This document shows, piece by piece, positions 1 to 5,157 of a stretch of 5,157 bases of DNA. The stretch spans positions 1 through 5,157 of the forward strand of contig JAPOSK010000065.1 of the NCBI GenBank assembly GCA_026709725.1, read 5' to 3'. How positions within the stretch are numbered: the first letter of the stretch is position 1; every line of letters begins with the position of its first letter. Position numbers and translations under genes: made by a program. The DNA comes from Paracoccaceae bacterium (GTDB taxonomy: Bacteria > Pseudomonadota > Alphaproteobacteria > Rhodobacterales > Rhodobacteraceae). A model generated the notes under the pieces. The model was not told where the DNA came from, ran no database searches, and saw nothing but the letters and a program-made list of their open reading frames with translations.

Positions 1-44
1 CTGTTTCTGATCGCTGATGGGGGGTTGATAGGTCCCGGGGTGCC

Positions 45-215
45 ATGGCGCAGCTGATGACGCGATTGGATGGCCAGCGGCTGTCGGCGGAGGCTGTCAG
101 GCGACACCTGCCGGGAATCACGATGCCGGGAGGTGGGACCGCGTGCGACATTCTGATCGCCGCTGTACAGAATGTGTTCAAATCCTATGATGCCGCCTGT
201 GCGGGTTCCGGGTGA
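45..215 (+). CDS. Short unrecognised ORF, convergent with mtlK
   Basis: An ATG-started frame of 56 codons ends in TGA eight bases before the mtlK stop codon on the other strand, so the two would be convergent. I do not recognise the product. It has a basic, helical-looking N-terminal part (around LSAEAVRRHLPG, residues 13-24), then a GGGT turn near residues 29-32, then a mildly hydrophobic stretch (CDILIAAVQNVF, 34-45); there is no clear signal peptide or membrane span. The frame is open upstream only to a stop at 15-17. An AGGT about 10 nt before the ATG is a weak ribosome site. The opposite strand is also open in the codon-aligned frame, so coding is not proven. It may be a genuine small gene, the remnant of a longer gene, or chance. 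Nothing else in bases 1-222 is supported: no tRNA and no T-tract terminator. Confidence 0.25.
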   Translation: MAQLMTRLDGQRLSAEAVRRHLPGITMPGGGTACDILIAAVQNVFKSYDAACAGSG

Positions 216-222
216 AGTGAAG

Positions 223-1701
223 TCAGGCGGCGGAATTGATGTACGCCTCGAGAGCGAACCCGGTTCCATGATTCCAGATCATCTGCAGCCATTGGGCAAA
301 GCACGCAGAAAATCCCGGATGGGAGGCCAGCGGGCCGTAGATGTGCTGCTGTTTCAGCCAGAGGAGAGGATTGGCGCGGGCTGCGTTGGCGACCGTATTC
401 AATTCAGACCAGTGCGGATCATTGGGTTCGATTGCCGTGCCATCCTCGCGGCTCCCGGCACACATCCGGGCCCAGCAGGCCTCGGCCAGTGTCAAGCCCG
501 CAAACGGCATGTCCCCGGCCAGAGCATCCCTGAGGATCGGGTGAACAAAACCGGCATGGCGTGTCATGCCACTGGCCGCAACCCGGCGTGTGGTATCGAT
601 GATGTTCCGATTGGCAAACCGCGCATCAATCAGATCAATGTAGGATTGGGGCGTCATGCCCGGGACAGGGCGGAGATGCGGGGCGATCTCGGCAGCAGCG
701 ACCTTGCGAAAAAAGGATCGGATCGCCGGGGACGCCATGCAGTCGGCGATTGTGGCGGCACCAAGGAGTTCACCCGGAGCGGCGATGATCTGGTGGCCGG
801 CGTTCAGGATGCGAATCTTCATCATCTCATGACTGCGGACATCACTGGTCAGGGTTGCCCCGACCCGCTCCCAGTCAGGGCGTCCGGCACAAAAATTATC
901 CTCAATGACCCACTGGCAGTATGTTTCGTGGGTGACAGGGGCCAGGTCTCCAATCCCGAGGCTTGCGGCGAGAGCCCTCTCCCTGACACCGGTGACAGGA
1001 ACGATGCGGTCAACCATGGAGTTGGGAAATGCACAGCTGGCTGCGATCCAGTCGGCGAGATCGGGATCCGCCCGCCGGGCAAGGGAGACAACCGTCTGGC
1101 GCAGAACCGCCCCATTGTTCAGCAGATTGTCAGAGGATTGCAGCGTGAAGGGCCGGTGTCCCGCATCCCGCCGCAGGCGCAGAGCGGCGACAATTGCACC
1201 AAAGGCGGTACGGGGCGTATCCGGGTATTCGATGTCGTGGCAGATCTCGGGATCATTCTCGGCAAAACGGCCGGTGGCCTCATCAACGAAATACCCGGCC
1301 TCGGTCACGGTCAGTCCGACGATCCGGATGGCGGGATCAGCCATCCTGGCAATCAGGGGGCGGTTTCCCGACTCGATGGGAACATAGTCGATGATGGAGC
1401 CGATGACCTCGGCCGAAATCCCCTCCGCATCCAGCTGGATGAGGGTTGTCAGACAGTCCTGATCCGCCAGTTTCCGCCGCTGGGTCCTGTCATAATCCCT
1501 GACCCCCGCACCAACAATGGCCCAGTCAAATGCCAGACCTTCCTGCATCAGGCGGTGAAGATACCAGGCCTGGTGGGCCCGGTGGAAATTGCCAAGTCCG
1601 ATGTGAACAATGCCGGGCGTCAGGCGGGCCCGGTCATAACGGGGAATGACCACATCAGCGGGCAGGGACGTGAGCGTGGCGTTGGAGAGCCGAACCGCCA
1701 T
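223..1701 (-). CDS. mtlK: Mannitol 2-dehydrogenase (NAD-dependent), polyol long-chain dehydrogenase
   Basis: This cytoplasmic enzyme is predicted to oxidise D-mannitol to D-fructose with NAD+, and may also accept D-arabinitol or sorbitol as relatives do. The protein is 492 residues, usual for the family (about 475-495). The N-terminal nucleotide-binding domain carries the family signature HIGLGNFHRAHQA at 33-45, followed by a second Rossmann strand (AIVGAGVRD, 61-69). The SSDNLLNNG segment (189-197) is the conserved substrate/cofactor loop. The catalytic KxxxxNxxH motif is intact, with Lys295, Asn300 and His303 in KIRILNAGH, the metal-independent active site characterised in Pseudomonas fluorescens mannitol 2-dehydrogenase. 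The helical C-terminal domain runs to the end. The ATG lies 4 nt after the sorbitol dehydrogenase stop and has a GGATGAG ribosome site 8 nt upstream, so it is the last recognised gene of the operon. The mtlZ kinase that follows mtlK in Rhodobacter is absent here. Family assignment is very secure; exact polyol preference is inferred. Confidence 0.95.
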   Translation of the reverse strand: MAVRLSNATLTSLPADVVIPRYDRARLTPGIVHIGLGNFHRAHQAWYLHRLMQEGLAFDWAIVGAGVRDYDRTQRRKLADQDCLTTLIQLDAEGISAEVIGSIIDYVPIESGNRPLIARMADPAIRIVGLTVTEAGYFVDEATGRFAENDPEICHDIEYPDTPRTAFGAIVAALRLRRDAGHRPFTLQSSDNLLNNGAVLRQTVVSLARRADPDLADWIAASCAFPNSMVDRIVPVTGVRERALAASLGIGDLAPVTHETYCQWVIEDNFCAGRPDWERVGATLTSDVRSHEMMKIRILNAGHQIIAAPGELLGAATIADCMASPAIRSFFRKVAAAEIAPHLRPVPGMTPQSYIDLIDARFANRNIIDTTRRVAASGMTRHAGFVHPILRDALAGDMPFAGLTLAEACWARMCAGSREDGTAIEPNDPHWSELNTVANAARANPLLWLKQQHIYGPLASHPGFSACFAQWLQMIWNHGTGFALEAYINSAA

Positions 1702-1705
1702 CGGG

Positions 1706-2473
1706 TCAGCTCATCCAGTTGCCGCCATCCACATTCAGAGTCTGGCCTGTAATGTAACGGGCATCGTCCGAAGCGAGGAATACGCACGGGTCGGCGACGT
1801 CTTCCGGCTGACCCATGTATCCCATGGGGACTGCCATGCCGACCTCCTGTTTTTTCCGACCAAGCGGCTTGTCCTCATATTCCGCGAACTGGGAATCGAC
1901 ATGATCCCACATCGGTGTGTCAATCACTCCCGGTGCCACCGCATTGACCCGAATCCGGTCGCTGGCGAGCTCCAGTGCAAGCGACTGGGTGATGGAGATG
2001 ACAGCCGCCTTGATCGAACAGTAGACCGAGACATTGGCCTCACCGCGCCGGCCGGCCTGGCTGGCAAAGTTGATGATCGCGCCGCCATTCGGCTGCATGA
2101 ACGGCACAACCGCCTGGCAGGCAAAGAGAGTTCCGCCGACATTGATGTCATATTGCCGACGGTAGTCCGCATGGGTGATGCGATCAAGTGAGGCCATGTT
2201 GAAGATTCCCGCAGCGTTTACGAGAATATCAATCCTGCCCCAGGTGGCGGCGACATGCGCCGCACCGGACCGGATGGAAGCCGGTTCGGCAACATCCATG
2301 GTCACCGCCAGACTGCGACCGGAAAGTGCTGCGGCAGTCTCGCGGGCGGCAGTCCTGCGATTGTCGGCAACAGCGACCTGCGCACCTTCGCGATGGAAGG
2401 CTTCACAGACAGCCTGGCCGATACCGCTGCCGCCACCGGTAACGAGAGCAATCCTGTTCGCAAGGCGGGTCAT
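1706..2473 (-). CDS. smoS: Sorbitol (polyol) dehydrogenase, short-chain dehydrogenase/reductase
   Basis: Predicted to oxidise D-sorbitol (glucitol) to D-fructose in the cytoplasm; Rhodobacter SmoS also takes galactitol and L-iditol. At 255 residues it is a classical-length short-chain dehydrogenase. The cofactor motif TGGGSGIG is at 12-19, and Asp37 at the end of the second strand (VAVADN) predicts NAD+ rather than NADP+. The MDV segment at 59-61, NAAG at 86-89, and the catalytic tetrad Asn111, Ser138, Tyr151 and Lys155 (YCSIK) are all present. The substrate loop ([13 protein letters not shown], 181-193) and the C-terminus NVDGGNWMS resemble R. sphaeroides sorbitol dehydrogenase as I recall it. 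Its ATG overlaps the ATPase TGA as ATGA and has no strong ribosome site of its own, which suggests translation coupled to the ATPase gene. Mannitol dehydrogenase follows after 4 nt. The alternative is a related polyol dehydrogenase with another preferred substrate. Confidence 0.93.
   Translation of the reverse strand: MTRLANRIALVTGGGSGIGQAVCEAFHREGAQVAVADNRRTAARETAAALSGRSLAVTMDVAEPASIRSGAAHVAATWGRIDILVNAAGIFNMASLDRITHADYRRQYDINVGGTLFACQAVVPFMQPNGGAIINFASQAGRRGEANVSVYCSIKAAVISITQSLALELASDRIRVNAVAPGVIDTPMWDHVDSQFAEYEDKPLGRKKQEVGMAVPMGYMGQPEDVADPCVFLASDDARYITGQTLNVDGGNWMS
1710..1716 (-). promoter_or_regulatory. Ribosome binding site of mtlK
   Basis: Minus-strand GGATGAG lies 8 nt before the mtlK ATG, inside the last codons of the sorbitol dehydrogenase (Trp-Met-Ser-stop). 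It is a moderate match to the Shine-Dalgarno consensus and supports the ATG at 1701 as the start. Confidence 0.5.
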
Positions 2474-3474
2474 GGGATCCGGGTCGAATCCCTGGCGAAC
2501 CGATGCAGGAAATCCATGCGCGGCTGAAGGTGGATCGTGTCGCCATAACCATGATTCGCATCACCGCCGGCCCGAACAGTCAGAGGCTCAGCGATACCCT
2601 TGATCGCAACCCGGATGAATGTATCAGAACCAAGATGTTCAGCGATGCCAACCGTACCGGTCCACACGCCGGCAGTGGAAACGATGTCGATATGTTCGGG
2701 TCGGATACCGATGGTGTGCGCATCGAAGCGGTCGGCAGCATCACCGTGGATGAGATTCATGCGCGGTGAACCGATGAAGCCGGCCACGAAAAGATTCCGG
2801 GAGCTGTGATAGAGTTCCAGTGGGCCACCCACCTGCTCGATGACTCCGGCACGCAGGACGACGATGGTGTCCGCCATCGTCATGGCCTCGACCTGGTCGT
2901 GGGTGACATAGATCATTGTCGTTGCAAGGCGCTTGTGGAGTTCGGTGATTTCAATCCGCATGCCAACACGCAGGGCCGCATCAAGATTCGAAAGGGGCTC
3001 GTCAAAGAGAAAGGCTTCGGGTTCACGGACGATGGCACGCCCGATGGCGACACGCTGACGCTGACCGCCCGACAGCTGACCGGGCCGACGGTCAAGGTAT
3101 TCCGTGAGGTTCAGAACCCGGGCGGCATCGGCGATTCGCCTCTCCTGCTCTTCGGGTGGAATGCGGGCCATTTTCATCGGGAAGGCAATGTTGCGGCGCA
3201 CGGACATATGGGGGTAGAGGGCATAGGACTGAAAAACCATCGCAAGGCCCCGTTTGGCCGGCGGCAGATGTTTGGCATCCTGGCCATTGATTTCAACGAC
3301 ACCCTCTGTGACATCCTCAAGCCCTGCAATCAGGCGGAGCAGTGTTGACTTGCCACAGCCGGAGGGACCGACGAAGACGACGAAAGCCCCCTTTGTGATC
3401 TCGAGGTCAAGCGGTGGAATCACCTGGGTATCTCCGAATGATTTTGTGGCTCCCCTGAGGCAAATGTGTCCCAT
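2470..3474 (-). CDS. smoK: Polyol ABC transporter ATP-binding protein (SmoK/UgpC/MalK type)
   Basis: This is the ATPase that powers the sugar-alcohol importer; it would act as a dimer on the cytoplasmic face of the two permeases. Numbered from the ATG at 3474 it is 334 residues, normal for SmoK-type proteins. Visible motifs are Walker [10 protein letters not shown] (36-44), the Q-loop glutamine in [10 protein letters not shown] (Gln82), signature LSGGQRQRV (134-142), Walker B FLFDEP with Glu159, the D-loop SNLDA, and the switch histidine in YVTHDQ (His192). The C-terminal regulatory (TOBE/OB) domain includes GIRPEHID at about 256-263. An in-frame GTG at 3477 would add one residue, but the AAGGAA ribosome site is 6 nt from the ATG and only 3 nt from the GTG, so I prefer the ATG. 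The stop overlaps the next gene's ATG (ATGA). Substrate is inferred from the flanking polyol dehydrogenases; the family also includes maltose and glycerol-3-phosphate ATPases. Confidence 0.94.
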   Translation of the reverse strand: MGHICLRGATKSFGDTQVIPPLDLEITKGAFVVFVGPSGCGKSTLLRLIAGLEDVTEGVVEINGQDAKHLPPAKRGLAMVFQSYALYPHMSVRRNIAFPMKMARIPPEEQERRIADAARVLNLTEYLDRRPGQLSGGQRQRVAIGRAIVREPEAFLFDEPLSNLDAALRVGMRIEITELHKRLATTMIYVTHDQVEAMTMADTIVVLRAGVIEQVGGPLELYHSSRNLFVAGFIGSPRMNLIHGDAADRFDAHTIGIRPEHIDIVSTAGVWTGTVGIAEHLGSDTFIRVAIKGIAEPLTVRAGGDANHGYGDTIHLQPRMDFLHRFARDSTRIP

Positions 3475-3480
3475 CACATG

Positions 3481-3486
3481 TTCCTT
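3481..3486 (-). promoter_or_regulatory. Ribosome binding site of smoK, decides ATG over GTG start
   Basis: Minus-strand AAGGAA lies in the 14-nt gap between the permease 2 stop and the ATPase gene. Its spacing is 6 nt to the ATG at 3474 and 3 nt to the GTG at 3477, which favours the ATG. Confidence 0.65.
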
Positions 3487-3488
3487 GC

Positions 3489-4322
3489 TTATTTCACCGC
3501 ACCAAAAGTGAGACCCCGGACAAGCTGTTTCTGGCTAAACCAGCCCAGGATCAGAATCGGTGCAATCGCCATCACCGAAGCAGCACTCAGCTTGGCATAA
3601 AACAGACCCTCCGGACTCGAATAGGAGGCGATGAACGCCGTGAGCGGAGCCGCCTTGGCTGCCGTCAGATTGAGTGTCCAGAAGGCTTCGTTCCAGGCCA
3701 GAATGACATTGAGCAGCATCGTGGATGCCAGACCGGGAACAGCCATCGGAATCAGGACATGGACGATCTCTTCACGCAGACGGGCTCCGTCCATTCGGGC
3801 CGCTTCAAGAATTTCCCCCGGAATCTCCCGGAAATAGGTGTACAGCATCCAGATCATGATCGGCAAATTGATCAGCATCAGCACAATGACAAGCCCCGTG
3901 CGGGTATCAAGAATGCCGAGATTCCGGAAAATCAGATAGATCGGCACCAGGACACCGACCGGGGGCAGCATCTTGGTCGACAGCATCCACATCAAGACAT
4001 TCCGTGTTGATCGGGCCGGCACGAATGCCATCGACCAGGCGGCGGGAATTGCAACGAGAAGACCAAGGAATGTCGAACCCAGCACGATGACGACGGAATT
4101 CGTAAAGTGCTTGACGTAATCGGAGCGGGACTGCACCGTGGAATAGCTCTCCGTGGTCCAGCCCGTGTTGAAGAGGATTTCAAACGGTGCCTTGATGGCG
4201 TCACCCTCAGTCTTGAAAGACAGGAGCAGGATCCAGAGAACAGGAAACACCATCAGAAACGCCAGAAAGCCGGCAGCGAAGGTATTGACTGATTTCCGTC
4301 GAAGTGTGGTACGGTGGGCCAT
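3489..4322 (-). CDS. smoG: Polyol ABC transporter inner-membrane permease 2 (MalG type)
   Basis: This is one of the two membrane-spanning subunits of the mannitol/sorbitol importer, pairing with the smoF product. The protein is 277 residues with six predicted membrane segments at roughly 14-34, 74-99, 107-131, 142-162, 197-217 and 245-262. The cytoplasmic EAA loop that docks on the ATPase is intact: EAARMDGA at 173-180, then the IPMAVPG segment at 191-197. The C-terminus ([14 protein letters not shown]) has the usual form for MalG-type permeases. An upstream in-frame ATG at 4355 would add 11 residues lying within the end of permease 1. I choose the ATG at 4322 because a GAGGA ribosome site sits 7 nt before it and the protein then begins with a short basic tail before the first membrane segment, as relatives do. 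The ATPase gene follows after a short gap. Confidence 0.92.
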   Translation of the reverse strand: MAHRTTLRRKSVNTFAAGFLAFLMVFPVLWILLLSFKTEGDAIKAPFEILFNTGWTTESYSTVQSRSDYVKHFTNSVVIVLGSTFLGLLVAIPAAWSMAFVPARSTRNVLMWMLSTKMLPPVGVLVPIYLIFRNLGILDTRTGLVIVLMLINLPIMIWMLYTYFREIPGEILEAARMDGARLREEIVHVLIPMAVPGLASTMLLNVILAWNEAFWTLNLTAAKAAPLTAFIASYSSPEGLFYAKLSAASVMAIAPILILGWFSQKQLVRGLTFGAVK

Positions 4323-4329
4323 GCTGCTG

Positions 4330-4334
4330 TCCTC
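4330..4334 (-). promoter_or_regulatory. Ribosome binding site of smoG, sets its start
   Basis: Minus-strand GAGGA overlaps the TGA stop of permease 1 and lies 7 nt before the ATG at 4322. This placement supports the shorter start of permease 2 and suggests its translation is linked to termination on permease 1. Confidence 0.65.
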
Positions 4335-5115
4335 AGGCGTCCAGATTTTTTCCAATCATGCGCATCAGAAAGATGGCGACAATATTGGCAAGGATGATCG
4401 CAATGACACCTCCGGCGCTCCCCATCCCGACATCGAACTGCAGCAGTGACGAAACATAGACGAGATAGGTCAGATTGGTCGTTGCCACGCCGGGCCCGCC
4501 ATTTGTGGTCACCAGGATCTCGGCAAAGATCGACAAGAGAAAGATTGTCTGGATGAGGATGACGACCGTGATTGCCCGGGCAAGGTGGGGCAGGATGACA
4601 TAGGCAAATCGCCCAATGGAACCTGCACCGTCCATTTCCGCTGCCTCCAGCTGTTCCTGATCAAGTGATTGCAGTGATGTCAGCAGGATCAGTGTCGCAA
4701 AAGGCAACCACTGCCAGCTGACAATCAGGATAATCGACAACAGAGGGATCTCGCTGAAGAATTCGATGGGCGGCACATCCAGCCACTGGGCAATATGGCC
4801 AAAAATCCCATTGACCGGATTCATGAACATGTTCTTCCAGACCCGACCGGAAACGGTTGGCATGACAAAGAAGGGTGCGATGGCCATGATCCGGATGACG
4901 CCCTGCCCCCACATGGGCTGGTCAAGCAGCAGGGCAAAGAGGATCCCGCCGGTGATCGTGATGAGCAGAACCCCGCCAACCAGCAGCAGGGTATTGACCA
5001 TTGCAGCCTTGAAACTGGGATCCGTGATGAACCAGTAATAGTTTTCCCAGCCTACAAACGGATTGGTGCCCGGGACAATCAGATTGTAACGAAGAAACGA
5101 AAGGGGATTATATAC
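4333..5115 (-). pseudogene. smoF: Polyol ABC transporter permease 1 (MalF type), 5' end disrupted
   Basis: This is the other membrane subunit of the polyol importer. The frame is open for 260 codons from 5115 to the TGA at 4333-4335. Recognisable family sequence starts around SFLRYNL (codon at about 5100) and continues through GWENYYWFITDPSF, the DQPMWGQGVIR loop, the EAA loop (EAAEMDGAG) and the C-terminus FLMRMIGKNLDA. Five membrane segments are visible. The first segment and N-terminal tail, roughly 30 residues in relatives, are missing: upstream of about 5104 the sequence becomes AT-rich and an in-frame TAG lies at 5116-5118. No ATG, GTG or TTG occurs in frame before the ATG at 5001. Starting there would give 222 residues lacking both the first segment and the first periplasmic loop, probably a non-functional subunit. 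The gene appears truncated by insertion or rearrangement; an assembly join at the sequence edge could give the same picture. The protein family is certain; its inactivation is an inference. Confidence 0.78.
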
Positions 5116-5157
5116 CTAAGTGCCAAGAAAGTTCCATTGACCCCTTGACATTTATAG
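5104..5157. mobile_element. AT-rich non-permease segment, possible insertion-sequence end
   Basis: This stretch replaces the expected start of permease 1. It has 21 G or C among 54 bases, well below the adjoining genes, and none of the three minus-strand frames encodes the missing hydrophobic first segment. It contains an imperfect inverted pair, TGCCAAG at 5121-5127 and CTTGACA at 5144-5150 (6 of 7 matching). TTGACCCC-like subterminal motifs occur in some IS21-family elements as I recall them, and the segment ends with TTGACATTTATAG at the window edge. No transposase is visible because only about 54 bases are present, so orientation and family are open. Alternatives are a non-IS rearrangement, a phage or plasmid junction, or a chimeric assembly end. 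Confidence 0.33.

Noticed and set aside
109..131. Direct repeat TGCCGGGA at 109-116 and 124-131
   Set aside because: Only two 8-bp copies 15 bases apart, with no further units; likely chance in G+C-rich sequence.
1..221. A minus-strand frame open from 221 to the left edge, as a possible further operon gene
   Set aside because: It has no convincing start with a ribosome site, and the translated sequence looks like the codon-aligned shadow of the 45-215 ORF; no kinase motifs are present.
192..231. An inverted repeat GCCGCCTG (192-199) and CAGGCGGC (224-231) spanning the mtlK stop, as a possible terminator
   Set aside because: The loop is 24 nt and no T-tract follows on either strand, so it does not meet the pattern of an intrinsic terminator; part of one arm is mtlK coding sequence.
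172..1752. A 526-codon plus-strand ORF lying antisense across all of mtlK
   Set aside because: Its product has no recognisable domain and is rich in Gly, Pro, Arg and Asp, as expected of an antisense frame in G+C-rich coding sequence. The opposite strand encodes a full mannitol dehydrogenase with intact catalytic residues.
4795..5148. A 117-codon plus-strand ORF across the permease 1 junction
   Set aside because: Most of it is antisense to the conserved permease and its product resembles no domain I know; it extends into the AT-rich segment only by chance.
5145..5150. Plus-strand TTGACA near the right edge as a -35 element reading outward
   Set aside because: It is a perfect hexamer, but the window ends 7 bases later, so no -10 element can be assessed.

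Overview
The window carries most of a polyol (D-mannitol/D-sorbitol) uptake and oxidation operon. All recognised genes lie on the minus strand and are read from right to left. The order is: ABC inner-membrane permease 1 (smoF-like, 5' end disrupted), permease 2 (smoG-like), ATPase (smoK-like), sorbitol dehydrogenase of the short-chain family (smoS-like), and mannitol 2-dehydrogenase (mtlK-like). This matches the smo/mtl locus known from Rhodobacter sphaeroides and relatives. With moderately high G+C coding sequence (upper 50s percent by eye), it points to an alphaproteobacterium; I cannot name the genus.

Layout. Bases 1-222 lie downstream of mtlK and hold only a short unrecognised plus-strand ORF (45-215) convergent with mtlK. 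The region 223-5103 is a tightly packed operon: 10 nt between permeases 1 and 2, 14 nt between permease 2 and the ATPase start I prefer, a 4-nt ATGA overlap between the ATPase and the sorbitol dehydrogenase, and 4 nt between the two dehydrogenases. The last ~54 bases (about 5104-5157) are AT-rich (21 of 54 are G or C). They do not continue the permease gene and place a stop codon in its frame.

How the genes work together. The two permeases and the ATPase would import polyols delivered by a periplasmic binding protein. That protein's gene (smoE) is not in the window and would be expected beyond the right edge. The two cytoplasmic NAD-dependent dehydrogenases then oxidise sorbitol and mannitol to D-fructose. 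No fructokinase or xylulokinase (mtlZ), no regulator and no binding protein are visible.

The most notable point is the broken 5' end of permease 1. The reading frame is intact from about SFLRYNL onward, but the first transmembrane segment is missing and is replaced by AT-rich sequence that may be the end of an insertion sequence. I see no convincing novel system here; the operon itself is of a known type.
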